Source: Heliopora coerulea (taxonomy: Eukaryota; Cnidaria; Anthozoa; Scleralcyonacea; Helioporidae). Taken from it: 64,000 nt of DNA. Below, piece by piece: positions 46,136 through 58,037 of this stretch. Where the stretch lies: the NCBI GenBank assembly GCA_030142905.1, contig JASJOG010000091.1, positions 1,054,001-1,118,000 on the forward strand, given 5' to 3'. The notes under the pieces are model-generated. The model had not been told where the DNA came from and ran no database searches. It worked only from the letters and a program-made list of their open reading frames with translations. Both the position numbers and the translations under genes were made by a program. The stretch's first letter is position 1, and the number at the start of each line of letters is the position of its first letter.

Positions 46136-46245
46136 TTAACCCTTCCAGGTCCACACCCGACTTTCCAGGATTTTACTTTGGCTAACGCCAGACGATTTTA
46201 CTCGTCAAGGGGAGACCTCTTGGATTATTATTATTATTATTATTA
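46136..46245. repeat. Short dispersed repeat copy 2 with ATT tail
   Basis: Starts TTAACCCTTCCAGGTCC and contains TAACGCCAGACGATTTTAC. Matches 11010-11100. An (ATT)n run follows at 46225-46245. Confidence 0.55.
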
Positions 46246-46339
46246 TTTAATGTTATTTAAACACGGTAGCCTTTCAGATAGTCTGCTTTTCAAAGGGCCG
46301 TGTAAATTTCTACATTTCTAAAGGAAAAGAAAAGGTAGT

Positions 46340-46915
46340 ATAGAAAATATGATCAAACATGCAGACAAGGGGGGTGCAACTGCCGTCATGGATAGAAAAT
46401 ACTACGATAAAATTTTAGAAGTACTGAATTATGAAGAATCTCATTCCCAACTGCAAACAGACACTGATGAAAACGAAATGGGAACGGCAGTAAAAGGACT
46501 ACCAAAGATACATAAAAGTCAACCCGTCATCAGAGGGGCAAAACACAGTACAACAATTAACATATTTCGAGAATGACCAATCTCAGCACTTAAAGATTAG
46601 ACCAACCGTTAGCGGACTAACCTGTTCAACAAGTCATCTAATCAACTTGATATCCTCATCAAACCTTTGGAAACGTTTGTAAGAAGCAAGTCCGGAGAGA
46701 GTAACAGATTCATCAACAAGCTACCTCGCAACGTTCCCAGTAAGACTAATCTTAAAAGCTGGTGTACAAATGTTTCTCACGATATAGGGATCAAAGCCAT
46801 AGAATTTTGACAGAAAAAATATCCAGAAAGTATTTCCCGCCGTCGTTTCCACAGAGAATTCGTTGTCGAAGTAACTCAAGACTAAACAACAATAAGTTCG
46901 TTTTCAACGACATAA
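46340..46915 (+). pseudogene. PLE reverse transcriptase finger/palm relic
   Basis: Reads IKHADKGGATAVMDRKYYDK, then GLPKIHKSQPVIRGAKHSTT, then across frames LDILIKPLETFVRS, FINKLPRNVPSKTN and GIKAIEF. ADKGGATVVMDR and LPKIHK are diagnostic of the N-terminal part of the Penelope-like reverse transcriptase domain. The catalytic YxDD is not reached. Several frameshifts and a deletion make it inactive. It complements the 26710 fragment, which holds only the C-terminal side. Confidence 0.8.
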
Positions 46916-46919
46916 CTTT

Positions 46920-47508
46920 TCTTTAGGAGAAGGATACGGTAATAGTAATAAAGATGGTGCCATCGTATTCCGCAATCGTTCTAGGATACGTAGGAGAAAG
47001 CATGAATGGTCAAAAATACTATTCGGAGATATGATACGATCCTACATCAGGGACAAGTGGAGCTTTCAATTCCCCGAATAAACACTGTAGGTAAGCGGTG
47101 CTTTTATGGAGCACCGTGTCATAGTTGATTTGCCAAGAGTCAGTGTGGACAGGTGGTGTGACTAATTTGTCTTTTGATTATACTCCATATCAAGTTTTAA
47201 ACGTACTTGGAAAGGCGACCTTTATTAAACCATTTGTATGAAATGCATCAGAAATTAGTCGTTAGTGGATGGTGATATTTCAAGTATACTAAAAAATTAT
47301 TAATGTTTACGCTATATTATGGATTGGCCTCGATAAATAAATTCTCTATCTGTCCATACAAACTCTTTCCCAAATGGACAATGAGTCATTGATGTTAATA
47401 TTTTCCTACACGCAATGCATTCAACGATTCATCGATCGAAAGTGAAATAGGAGCGCTCCAGATTCAACTTGACTAAAGTTTAAAATATTCTCCTCTTGCA
47501 TTCAAACG
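46920..47508. other. Intron sequence, no feature recognised
   Basis: AT-rich. Nothing recognised up to the hAT left end. Confidence 0.4.
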
Positions 47509-47516
47509 CTCTAGAA

Positions 47517-50108
47517 CAGGGCTGCCCAACCTTTTCTGCCAATGGGCCAAATTTGATTTTAGCAATATTTGGGGGGCCACATTATCGGCACACATCCAAG
47601 GAACTAATCCAATGTAATGGACAAGATGTGAGTGGTTATTTTTTGTTTTAATGAAATCATGCTAAAGTAAACTGAAACAGTTACAAGAAAAATCTGATAA
47701 AATGGTAAGTTTTCCACTTTAAATTTTAATGCCTTACCATAAGCCATAAGAGATAATGTAAAATTGTAAAATTGTAAATAATTAATGAGATATCTGGCAT
47801 TGCTTGTTTTTACAATATCTTTAAATCTTGGTTGAAGATTAGTTACTGACATCCTTAAAACATCAGCCAGATGGTTATCCGTAAGACTGGTCCTATATTT
47901 CGATTTGATGTAATTCATGTGAGAAAACATTTACTCGCAAATGTAAGTACTGCCAAATAGAGATGCATACTTATAACCATGTTTCCCGAGATTAGGATGC
48001 TTCAGTGATGAAAAAGATTTGTAACTGTCAAGTATTGGTATATCATCCCTGAACTGTTCCGTCATCTGGGGGCCAGTTTTCAATTCGATAATCTCCATCT
48101 GCATTGCTGGTGAAACATCTGAAGGATTCATAACTTTGGGATTGCTAAACATTACGATGTTGATTGAATAAGTCTTGAAATCCTGAAACCTTGCACAAAA
48201 CTGTTTCTCAAGGCCATCAAGAAGATGAAAGCACCTTGCATGATTAATGTTAGGCTGCTCAGACAGTGTGGGAAAGTGGGAAGTCATTTGATTTTGTAGC
48301 TGTTCCTTCCAAAGTTGCAACTTTGCTTGGAAAGCAGTAACATGGTTATACATATCACAGATAAGTTGCTTAGGTCCTTGTAGTTTACAGTTCAAAACAT
48401 TAAGGTGGGTGGTGATATCAAGTAGAAAAGCAAAATCATTGATAAAAGTTTGCTCATCAAATTCAGGACCCCTTTTGTTGTTCCTTGCCATGAAATCAGC
48501 AATTTCCTTTCTGAGTTGAAATGCTCGCTTCAACATCGTACCTCTGCTCAGCCAGCGTACCTCGCTGTAATAAACTACATCGTTGTAGGCTGACTCGATA
48601 TCAGCAAGAAAGGAGCGAAATTGGCGGTGCTTGATTCTCCTTGACCTAATAAAGTTGACAGCATGCTTCACAATACTCATGACATGTTCCATTTGCAGCT
48701 GCTTGGCACAAAGGTTCCGTTGGTGTAATATGCAGTGACAGAAATGTGGCTGATCCAAACCCAAAGAAGCCATTTTGCCCATAACAGGACCAACTAGGCC
48801 AGATCTAATACCAGCCATTGATGGAGCACCATCTGTTGTGATACCAACCAACTTATTATAATCCAAGTCAAGAGCTTGCATTGTATTTTCCAATTCACGA
48901 AATATATCTTATCCAGTGTTTGTTTCCTTAAGGCTGTAAAGTCCAGCCAAATCTTCAGTGACATTGAAGTTGCCATCAACCCCTCTTACAAAAACAGCTA
49001 ATTGAGCTATATCTACTTCATCTGTTGACTCATCAAGAGCACATTAATACTGCTCAAAGTTCTTGGCAAGGTCTTTTAGCTGTTCCTTCAAGTCAGTACC
49101 AATTGTCTCAGCTCTCCTTGTAACAGTTTGCCGCGAGAGGCTTATCTTTGAAAGATCATCCTGATGTTCAGAGCAAACGTGTCTAGCAGCAACTGCAATA
49201 CAGTCTTTCACTAGTTCACCGTCAAGGAATGGCTTACCCTTTTTGCATAGGAGAAAAGAAATCTCATAACTGGTCAATGCTGCCTTCTTAGACTGCTCTG
49301 CTGGTCTTCCCATCACGTTTTGTTGCCTTTTTTTAGCCGTTTTTGAGCTCTTGTAACTATTATAATCAAAAAGTAAAATACTTTAATGTTAACTTATTGA
49401 CCTGGAGTAACTTTTTCAAATAAACATTACATTGATTACAACAAGTACGCAAAAAATTATGGTGTTACGCATTTGCGTTGACAAAAAAGCAAACATCCAG
49501 AGAAGAGGAATTGCTAGTTACCAACAGTTTAATGAGAAACATTTTTCATTATATCTACAAGTGTATAAGCAAAAATATCCACATACCTTTGTAGCTTTCT
49601 GAGCATCACTCAAGTGATGGTAGTTCGATTTATGCTTTGTATCGTAGTGCCGTCTAATGTTGTACTCTATCTTACAACTGATACTCTCTTTGTACACTAG
49701 ACATAAAACTTTCCTTTATCTTCTACCACCAGATACTTTTTCTCCCAAAGCTCTTGGAATCGGCGATTTTCATCGCTTATTTTCCTTCTCTTGCATTTCG
49801 ACGCCATTGCTTAATGCTAGACTGGCCTCGATTTCATGGATCCCGTGCAATATTTCACGCGTGCACTCCACGCGGTTGAAAAATGGACAGTGGATGACGA
49901 AGTTTCTACTCGTAATCGTCTGATTTTCGGCAATTCCAAACTGATCTTAGCCGTCGTAGGGCTCACAGCCAGGTTGAAGTTTAGCGGCAGTTTAGCAAAT
50001 TTAACCAAATTAACGTACTAATAAAACTTAGGATTTTGCGAAGGTGGGCCAAATGAATATCCTCCGCGGGCCACATTTGGCCCACGGGCCGTAGGTTGCG
50101 CACCCTTG
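47517..50108. mobile_element. Full-length hAT transposon, decayed
   Basis: Left end CAGGGCTGCCCAACCTT and, from the right, CAAGGGTGCGCAACCTA are terminal inverted repeats. The 8-bp flanks CTCTAGAA (47509-47516) and GTCTAGTG (50109-50116) share TCTAG. A central TA in the target is typical of the Buster branch of hAT elements. GGGCCAAAT-type motifs recur near both ends. The 2.6 kb contains one transposase gene on the - strand. Confidence 0.8.
47604..49808 (-). pseudogene. hAT (GTF2IRD2/ZBED-like) transposase, broken
   Basis: From the ATG at 49808: MASKCKRRKISDENRRFQEL, WEKKYLVVEDKGKF, a 1-bp frameshift, then a BED-like finger (CLVY in place of CxxC, then RRHYDTKH). After a putative 230-bp intron with an AAG|GTATGT donor come MGRPAEQSKKAALTSYEIS, FLLCKKGKPFLDGELVKDC and SRQTVTRRAETIGTDLKEQL. 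A stop then interrupts the domain, followed by CALDESTDEVDIAQLAVFVR, a second stop near 48909, a long open stretch (TDGAPSMAGIRSGLVGPVMG, CILHQRNLCAKQL, EVRWLSRG) and a stop near 47931. The DSTD and W of the hAT catalytic domain are visible. At least three stops and a frameshift, so it is dead. Confidence 0.85.
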
Positions 50109-50116
50109 GTCTAGTG

Positions 50117-50312
50117 TCTGTCGGTCAAATGTCTGTCGACCAAACGTCAGGTCACTGTTTTCATAATTCCTTCTCGTCACCTTATCATTTACGTCATGTC
50201 GGTTCTTTGACCAGTTTAGCTGTATTTAGATTCCTCCTCTGATTGGCCCGTAATCTTAATTAGTATTCTGCTTGTAACCATATATCATATACCCTCACTA
50301 CGTAATATTACA
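50117..50312. other. Short unassigned flank
   Basis: Sequence between the hAT element and the PLE hammerhead. Probably PLE terminal repeat, but not confirmed. Confidence 0.3.
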
Positions 50313-50313
50313 A

Positions 50314-50352
50314 TCTCTGAAGATGTTGTTAAGTTGACAAAGAAATGTCAGA
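50314..50352 (+). ncRNA. Hammerhead-type motif, weak stem II
   Basis: Stem I UCU/AGA, core CUGAAGA, a poorly paired stem II (GUUGUUAAGUUGACAA), GAA (50342-50344), AUGU in place of a perfect palindrome, and C before the cut. A PLE start-like reading, MALLCVFCWALIFYYKLLQ, begins at 50370. Confidence 0.5.
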
Positions 50353-50592
50353 TTTAACTTTATTTCTTCATGGCTCTACTTTGTGTTTTTTGCTGGGCAC
50401 TGATATTTTATTACAAACTTTTGCAGACCTATCTATCAATCAAATTACCAACCAACCTACTTGCCTATGCACAAACCTACCTATCTACCAACCTACCCAC
50501 ACAATACCAGTTTCAATCGAACTACTACTTATCGACCGTCTGCCAAACTACCTACCTGTTTTTGGGATTATCTAATTTGCTTATTCTTGCAG

Positions 50593-50856
50593 GTTTTACT
50601 TCATAATGCTGGTATTGTGATATTCACCCTGTTCCTCAATGCTACAACAATTAAGAAACTCTTGGAAATTCTAGGAATGAGTGAGCTGTCGGATTACAAA
50701 AAAATTTCCATGGCAAATGCTGTTAATCGCCTGCAAGAAAATACTGCGCATACCTTCAAGATGCTGAAGGCAGATCATTTTCTGGCAGACGCACATTGGT
50801 CACTTGCGGAAAGTGTGTGCAGAATAGAAAATCCTTATATGGGAAACGTTGATGAG
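50593..50856 (+). CDS. SLC9C1: SLC9C1 exon: last exchanger helix and linker
   Basis: Acceptor TTCTTGCAG, donor GAG|GTGAGA, 264 bp, phase 0 on both sides. Reads VLLHNAGIVIFTLFLNATTI, KKLLEILGMSELSDYKKISM, ANAVNRLQENTAHTFKMLKA, DHFLADAHWSLAESVCRIEN and PYMGNVDE. HNAGIVI.TL.LNATTI..LLE.LG closes the transmembrane exchanger unit in SLC9-type proteins. The rest is the helical cytoplasmic segment (ADHFLADADW-like, here ADAHW) that leads towards the voltage sensor. Intact. The preceding open frame upstream of 50593 is intron and low-complexity, not part of the protein. Confidence 0.95.
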
Positions 50857-50869
50857 GTGAGATGAATTT

Positions 50870-51082
50870 ACATCGCCTTTTGCATATAAAGAGTGTTGTC
50901 CAGCTTGATTGTATATCAAGCTTTGCGTATTTTCTCTGCATATTTTCTCTGCGTATTTTCTCTGCGTATTTTCTCTGCGTTCTCCAGTTTCTCCCGATAG
51001 TCAAATGCACTGGATTCATTAGTGGTGACCCTTAGTAAATCTGTTTTGGCAAGAGATCGTCCAACATAAATATAGATACTTG
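50870..51082 (+). mobile_element. Diverged SINE containing a 13-bp minisatellite
   Basis: Shares AGAGTGTTGTCCAG, TTCTCC...GTTTCTCC, ATTAGTGGTGACC and an ATAAATATAGATA end with the SINE at 34672. Its middle is replaced or expanded by four units of GCGTATTTTCTCT (50925-50976). It starts 13 bp after exon 50593-50856. Confidence 0.5.
50925..50976. repeat. 13-bp minisatellite, 4 units
   Basis: Four copies of GCGTATTTTCTCT, the second with one change (GCA for GCG). Confidence 0.85.
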
Positions 51083-51139
51083 AATGTCGGGGCGTAGCCT
51101 GTATGAAAACCCAGGTTGGCCAACTTTTAAAAAATATAC

Positions 51140-51690
51140 CAAATCTTTTCATCTAGATTTTCCCTAGATTTTTCTCAAAGTCCCTCCGTAGATTTGTAAA
51201 TTTTCTCCAGTTCCCTAAATTCTTTAAAAGCTAAATTTCCTGGATTGTCTCTTCCCTAATTGTCTTCCTTGATATATCCTTTTCTTTGTAAGTCCTTATC
51301 TTTTCAAAAACTTCGTAAATTGTTCTCCAAAAATCCCTCGTCCTTTTTCCCCTTAAGATGTTCGTTTCCTTTCTTAATTCTTCTACCTAAATTTCTTCCT
51401 TTATGAATCCATTTCCTTCTAAATGATTTCCTTACTACGTTCCTTCTCTCCTAAGTCTCTCCTTTCTGAAATCCCTCCTTCCTAAATTCCTCTCTTTCCT
51501 TAACCCCTTCTTTCCTAAATTCATTCTTTCTTAAATCCCTTCTTTACTAAATTCCACTCTTCCTAAAAACTTTCCTACCTTTCTAACGCCCTATACGTCT
51601 TCGTAAATTCGTAAAGCCTTTATTTCATAAATTCCTTTGTTCATTCTCTCTCTCTATCCATTCCAACCTTCGTTCCTTCTTTCCTTCTAT
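51140..51690. repeat. Degenerate pyrimidine-rich array
   Basis: TTCCTAAATTCC/CCTTCTTTCC-type repeats over 550 bp, like the tract at 16560-17110. Confidence 0.6.
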
Positions 51691-52219
51691 TCAAGGAAAT
51701 GAAGGGAAAATAAAATGGCATTATCTTCATTAAAGGTGTTAGAAGTTTTCTAATGGCACTAATGCAACGTGTTTGTGTCGTTGATACATCACCTCAGTGG
51801 AATTTTGTTGCTGCTAAAATCCCGCGCGGACTGTTTCAATTGAGACTAGAGCCTAGTTTAGACGTTGATGTTCCGTCGCATTAAATGCGACGATAATGCG
51901 ATGAAAGTGACGAGGTCTGATTTTAGACGTCGAATTTCCGTTGCATTTAATGCCACGCATGACTCTTAATTCTCCAAAACAAGGTTGCCTACATTTCTCC
52001 AGTTCATAAATGGCATCTCTTCTAGTGATCATTCTGAAGCAACTTTTTCAAATGAGAAGAAACAGGCGGCTAAAACATCTGCGTACATTGTCCTAAATTT
52101 TGAGTAGGAAGGAAAAATGCTCGAATTGTTCTTGGCACTGCTTTTGATAACATCTTCCAAGCCATAAAACGCATCTGCGAATTCGATCATGTCGCCGTCT
52201 TAAAAGATGAAGTACTTGG

Positions 52220-53265
52220 CTGGATTTTGTTTGGACAACCTACTCCGAGAAGCGCTTCAAAAGCGCCTTTAAAATATCCAGAAATGTCTTTACGTTTATG
52301 CTAGAGAAGATTCAACACGAATTGGAAAAAGATATCGTCACAGAACAGCCAGTTTCACCTGCTTTTAGATTGGGTATATGTATTTAAGGATTTGCCAGAT
52401 GCGATTATTACTACACTCTTTCAGAGTGGTCTACTCTCGGAATAACTGTTACTCAGGGGATTGTCATCGAAGTAAGTGAAACAATGGTCCATAGTCTGTG
52501 GCAGGATTCTGTTTCTATTCACTTTCCAACGTCTCAACAACAATTTAAAAAGATTATTGACATGGAAGAAAGATGGCAGTTCCTTTGTTGCTGGTCTGCA
52601 ATTTATAGCTGCCATATATCAATTAAATGTACAGCTGGTGGTGCTGAAGCTGCTAAGGAGTATCATAATTTTAGAACGTTCATTCTATTGTTTTAATGGG
52701 TGTAGTGGATGCAAAATATCATTTTGTATGGGTAAGTGTAGGATTCCCTGAAAACTCACACGATTCCATGATTTTACAGTCCACACAGATTTGGAAGGAC
52801 ATTAACAACAAAGAGATCACCCCCCTAGTGTCAAAAAGCATTGATAATGTAGAATTTGGTCCCCTGATTGTCGCCAATTCTGCTTTCCCTTTTACAAATT
52901 GGATGATGAAGCCACACACTAGTTCCACCCGAACAGTAAAACAAAGGAACTTTAATTACCGTCTGTCCAGAGCAAGAATAGTTACTGAGGGTGCTTAATG
53001 TCAGTTAAGAGGGAGATTCAGAGTTTTGTACAGAAAATGTGAGTGGAAACAGGAAACAATGAAAGCTATTGTATTAACTTGTATTATCATCCATAATATG
53101 TGCATTGTTAACAATGAACCCTTACCTCTCCATTTTGACCTAGGAACTAATTCTATGACCATGGAGCAGAGAGACAGAAATGTAGTTAGGGAACTATTGT
53201 GCATGCGCCAGTGTTCCAAAGTTCAAGACACTTCTGTTGGGCTGAGCGAATCCATGAAGTGTTAA
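52220..53265 (+). pseudogene. HARBI1-like Harbinger transposase, broken
   Basis: Readable order: SAFKISRNVFTFMLEKIQH near 52270, then TLSEWSTLGITVTQGIVIEV, FPTSQQQFKKIIDMEERWQF, CCWSAIYSCHISIKC and AAKEYHNF. After a shift it continues GVVDAKYHFVWVSVGFPENS, HDSMILQST, PLIVANSAFPFTNWMMKP and KQRNFNYRLSRARIVTEGA, and then KAIVLTCIIIHNMCI. These are the conserved blocks of HARBI1-family DDE nucleases. Of the catalytic acids, the first (normally in GAID.CHI) is changed to Y (SAIYSCHI). The second, in GDSAFP, reads ANSAFP, and the E of VTEGAFG is retained. It therefore cannot be active. Confidence 0.85.
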
Positions 53266-54303
53266 AAAAAAAATTTGTGGGAAGAGTATCAAGTTCATAG
53301 TGTGTGTTAAAATGCACAACTTCTTACATCAAAAATATGTTCTTGCAGAAGTTAACATTATTTGCCTTCAGAATTTTAATCTAAATAAGCATTTTTAAAC
53401 AAAACGGGGGAAATGTCTGGTTCATTGTAAACTGTAGCTGGTTAAACACAGGCGTTCTCAAATGAAAATTTTAATGATATCCAGTCAGGATACTAAACTT
53501 GTGATATCTACAATCATGGCCACTAGTTGTAGGCCAACTTCTGTGTCTTGCAGTAAATATTCTATGTTCCCCCCCTTCCAATGTTGTATTTTGAGTTTCC
53601 CTTACTGACACGTGCTGCCATTCTCAACAAAAGTTAATGTACTTGAACTTTCTTTCTTTTGCGTTCTAAATCAAGGCTTTGTCTACAATCTTCTCCAATA
53701 CTGCAATATTTTGGTTAGTTAGCTTGAGCAACTTCCACAGGTTTTGGGAAGGTTTTAAACTATGAATTCAACAGTCTTAAGTAATTTTTTATTTAAATAA
53801 CAAAAATGCTTCCTATTTGATCAGATGCGATATTGACATTACCAATGCCAACTATAAAACCATGCATCTCATAAACTGTAATAGTTTAATGTTGTAGAAG
53901 TCTATAATTATCCATAATAGTTTAATATCCTGCCTGCTTATTAGGATGAAAATTAAACGCAAATTGAAGTTTATATGTTAGATGTATGAGAACTTGGAAA
54001 TATCTTAAGATGATGGATGAATGATCGTCAAGCCCTACAGTCAGAAATAGTTTTTCTGAGTGTAAGATTTGACAATCATTCATCCGTCATCTTAAAAACA
54101 AATTAACTGTTCGGCTCATCAGTTCTCAATTGTGGAAAGAGTTGTGGTGGTCTGTATCTTCCCTCCATGGAAAAAAAATTCTCCATTTGGTGGTGATGTT
54201 GTGGAGGTGTCATGAACTCTCGAGAATTGAAATGTCTCCATGATGGTCGAGATGTTCCTTCAAACAACTGTGGGTTGGGAACTTGTTCTGGCTCCCAAGT
54301 TTG

Positions 54304-55110
54304 CTATTAGTGTATGTACTCAGCAGTTGGAGGAGGTGTAGAAGATGCTGAATTGTTCATCAGCAGCTTCAGACACCCTATCTCATGCTGTCTTGATTTT
54401 CCCAGGTCATTCTTCAACAGTTGGACTAGTTCCACAGTTGAATCACTTTCAACCATCTTTTCCATAAGTGCTTTCCCTGCTGCACCCAATTCTTTTTCCC
54501 TTTTTCTTTTTCTTGAGGAAACACATTGCTGTCTGGCCCTTGCATTTTCATTTACTTCTGGGTCATTTTCTTTGTCAGAATGGCTATTCTCCTCATCTCT
54601 TGTGGCACTTGTACTGAGGCAGGATAATGGCTCGATGTCGTGCTGTGGTGTACACGAGTCAAGGCTCTTTATTAACGGGAAAAGAGCATCAAATCACTTC
54701 CGATAGCAATAGTCTTCAGTAAAACATTTTATTCCAGTGGCTGTTTGTATTACAAATGCAGCTTTCTTGCAGGTGCTGATACACCACTTAAACGTTACCC
54801 TAATTTGCCTGAATTTAAGTTAGAATGTGGGTTGCCTCTCCTTTAGTTTCTCCAAAACTTGTCAATAAACTTCGTTGTTTGTTGCCCTCTTGTTGTTCGT
54901 ATATATAAGCTTTCGTTTGAAGTTTTAATTGATCACAATAATATCCACCATTTTGTCAATAAATTCAAGCGGCCATAATGATTTTCTTCCAGTTCCTTTC
55001 TCTCTTTTCTTGCCTTTGGTATCTTTGACTTGGTCTTCATATTCATCAGACTCAAGTTGATAATTCCGTTCGTCCAAATAGATGATAGCTTCGCATTTTC
55101 TCCTTCTTTC
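54304..55110 (-). pseudogene. Myb/SANT-like companion of Harbinger, broken
   Basis: On the - strand from about 55060: QLESDEYEDQVKDTKGKKRK, SLWPLEFIDKMVDIIVIN, then across frames KLKERQPTF, RVTFKWCISTCKKAAFVIQT, ATGIKCFTEDYCYRK, a stop, FDALFPLIKSLDSCTPQHD, RQQCVSSRKRKREKELGAAG and a C-terminal helix ending SSTPPPTAEYIH. FKWCI..CKKAA..I..A.GI..F....YG.WF is the Myb/SANT (MADF-type) DNA-binding domain used by Harbinger elements to bring the transposase to the ends. Stops at three places. Confidence 0.7.
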
Positions 55111-55114
55111 CAGT

Positions 55115-56360
55115 TATTTTTTTTATTTAAGATCAATTTTGAGGGTTCCAGCCCTCAGGTATTTTATTGCATTTCAAAAAGCAGGATCTTAGTTGGATTT
55201 CCCTGTACTAAACTCGAAAAGTGGAGATTAATTTCCGTACTTTGTATTCGGTTTATTAATCGACTAAAAATACAAAAATACGTGGCATAAAATGTTTGTG
55301 TAGTTCAAAAGTACCCAGTCTAGGACTAGTAAGACCGAAATAGACGTATGAGTCTCCTGGGGACGTTAACGGGTAAATGCAATCGAGAATACCACCATCA
55401 AACATTACTAGGGAGAATGTTTTGCTAAAGAAAGAGAATGGTAATTTTGGTAACGCTTTCTCCTTAAAAATGTCTGTAATAATGCTCACTAAATTGTAAG
55501 TAATACAGAGAGTAAGAGCATCACGATTGAATGGTTTTGGCGCTGATTATACTCAATGGCCTACAAGCACGTCCGTCCGAGTTCAATATCCTGCTGACAA
55601 CTGACCAGACATTCACATCCTCAATTCGGCACTTCAGATAATACGTTTCGACAATATATTGCGAAGCCAAGAGTGGTTTAATATTCGGAAATCAAAGCTG
55701 GCCAGATTGTGATACTGTCTTATGTCTCATTATTAAATCTGAAACCCAAGATTGTTGCAGCTATGGGGGGAGGGTTTGAACCCCCCTTCTTGGCTACGCC
55801 ACTGTTGATCTGACTTGTACGTGAGAGATTAGTTAAATGGTATTCAGATTAGAACAGTGAGCATTATTTTCCCTACAATTAGTTTAACGAAGTCCTCAAT
55901 ATAGCAGGTATTCCTTTACTAAGTGAGAGAATCAGTTATATGTTTGCGAATCAGTCTCTAAACAAGGTGTACTAAGTAACCATGTACTAAAATTTCTTAA
56001 TAACGCCAGCTGCTTTTATTTTCGGTGACGTGCAACGATTTAATTCACTAAACTGTAACTCCTGGTTTGGAAAGGGATTGATATAGGAACAAGACCAAGT
56101 TTTGAACTGAGCACAATCACTGGCTGAAATTATGAGAGGGCACAGCCATTTCCATTGTTCCATATTTGGAATATCAAAAGCGCCCTTACTCAGTGTGGTA
56201 TTTGGTTTGTTACTTCCTAACAAAAAGCCTGTAAGCACAATGTTACCATTGAGCAACAAATAGCTGTCACAGAGCCTTCAATCTGAAAGAAATGTAGAAA
56301 ATATTGTCGTGGTGCATGAAAATCGAACTATGTCTTCTATTAACGTCCATTCTAAATGTC
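55115..56360. other. Intron sequence with one hAT-like end
   Basis: At 55745-55805 the - strand reads CAGTGGCGTAGCCAAG followed by a GGGGGG...CCCCCC palindrome, the usual look of a hAT or similar transposon end. No partner end was found. Elsewhere nothing recognised. Confidence 0.4.
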
Positions 56361-56364
56361 CAGG

Positions 56365-56894
56365 AGAAAAAAACAATGGTAACTACTTACCGGAAATGAC
56401 ATCAAAGTTGGAACTTCTGAGAACAGCAGTAAGTGATTTACATAGCGCAAGGTTAGGTTTCTGAATGAAAAACTCCATGTTTGTTTCGAAGAATTGCTCA
56501 GAATTGTTCGGAAACAGGCAGAAACCCTTTCGTGCGTGTCGTCTTCCTCGAGTACGGATTATAGCACAAAAGAGGTTGAAGGTGATGAACGAACCTTTGG
56601 CAGACGAAGAATGGAAGTCTCCTCAAATCGAAGAAAGAACTACGCAAGAAAAGCGGCTAGAAGTACTTTGGAGTTGGTTAGAAAGGTCAAAAACAGTGGA
56701 TAGCTGGTACGTGAGACGGTCATTACGTTTCTCTTCAGTCTTGAATGTATCAATAATTTAGCACAACCCCTAGTAAGTGAACAACCATCCGGGAATTGTA
56801 ATCTTAGGATAAATATAAGTGCCCAGCACAAAACACAGATACGGCCATCTGAAATAAAATAAATTTTCGTCGCGTCAGGCAAAATCATCAGAGT
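56365..56894 (-). mobile_element. PLE 5' module with hammerhead remnant
   Basis: On the - strand: a degenerate hammerhead (56862-56894: ACU, CUGAUGA, GAA, AAUUU) then a leader reading ICVLCWALIFILRLQFPD. Beyond it the DNA matches 59800-60075 in mirrored order. That block is open on the + strand here, reading ERTFGRRRMEVSSNRRKN, and ends at TTCCGGTAAGTAGTTAC read on the - strand. Two loci with the same arrangement show it is a repeat family unit. Confidence 0.55.
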
Positions 56895-56899
56895 ATGGA

Positions 56900-58037
56900 T
56901 AAAATGACAGTTTACATTAAATAAATAGATAAATTAGAAGTATTCTTTTACAGGATCATTAGTTTGCCATTTAAATAAGGTTTAAACTTATAAACTATAG
57001 GCTTTCTCTTATCAGAAGTACAGACCGAAGGCAGAATTCAGTCTGAAGTCTCACGTTGTCGATTCTTTTACGTGTCAATGCCGTATCAATTGCATGTGGG
57101 TCTAACGGCTCTCCATTTACATACAAGAGTCTCGGATCACTTGAGAATCTGTGCTTGTACTAGTAAAAAACGTGTTAATCTTTCACCGTATAGTATTTTG
57201 CTGTGTCATCTTTCCGAAACTTGTCTCATTGCATGTCTTAAAATTGTCTTTTTGTTCTTCAACCCCTGAGAATAATCCCCGCATTTTCTCCAGCAATGCA
57301 AATACGTTTACAAGTTGTTTTAACAGGGTTGTCGAAACATTTTATTTCGGCTTATTTTCGGCAATTCAAACACGTTTACAAGCAGTTTGTAAAGGGTTGT
57401 CGAAATTTCTAACATAAATATGTCAGCGTTTGTGACAGCCTTTCATTAGAGATGGATCCATGTCAACAACATTGATCAGCCTCTGAGTTCAACCGAGGAT
57501 GAGTCACGCGTTTTTGAAAAGTCTGTCGAAATTTCCATTATCATTTATCCAAGTCTGAATAGGCAATTACTTGCCGGATAATGTGGAGATATTGTGTGGG
57601 AGGGAATGGCCTACTTGGCGGAAATTGTTTTCAATTATCATGTGTAAAATGGTTGTTTTAAATAAAAGGGAGGATTATTCTGGATATGCGTGTTCAGTTC
57701 AGTCCTCCAATGCTCACAAGAGGTACTATTCTTAACATGATGCGCCTTATAATTTCTAAGCTTAAACCTTTAAATAGCAATATTAGTTTTGTTCATCTAC
57801 CATTATTTTAATATTGTAAACAAATTACATTTCTCGCTACTAAAGATCCTGTAATAGAACAGCTCTAAGTTATCTTTATATTCCACATGGCTCGGTTTCC
57901 TTTGTTCTTTTGGTGGAATATATTCAATATCCCCTGTCAATTAACTGCTTAAAAGGTTGGTGGCACTTTCTGTCAGTAAATGGGGAATGCGGAGCCATAA
58001 ACAATGAAGGAATACAATGGTATAACATTGAATTCAT
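56900..58037. other. Intron sequence, no feature recognised
   Basis: Open frames of 65 and 88 codons at 57072-57417 lack motifs. A short repeated phrase (CGTTTACAAG...GGGTTGTCGAAA) occurs at about 57303 and 57371. Confidence 0.4.

Larger units (their letters stand above)
51850..55110. mobile_element. PIF/Harbinger-type element, right end not found
   Basis: It begins near GAGCCTAGTTTAGACG. CTA precedes it, a plausible 3-bp target site. The left subterminal region has two related blocks: GTCGCATTAAATGCGACG and TTGCATTTAATGCCACG. It contains a DDE transposase on + and a Myb/SANT-like protein on -, the two-gene set of Harbinger elements, facing each other. I could not find the matching right terminal repeat, so the right border is set by the coding trace. 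Confidence 0.6.

Noticed and set aside
50461..50592. N-terminal extension of exon 50593-50856 through an open frame
   Set aside because: The upstream part is ACCTAC-like low-complexity intron, and the acceptor TTCTTGCAG with phase-0 agreement to the previous exon fixes the start.
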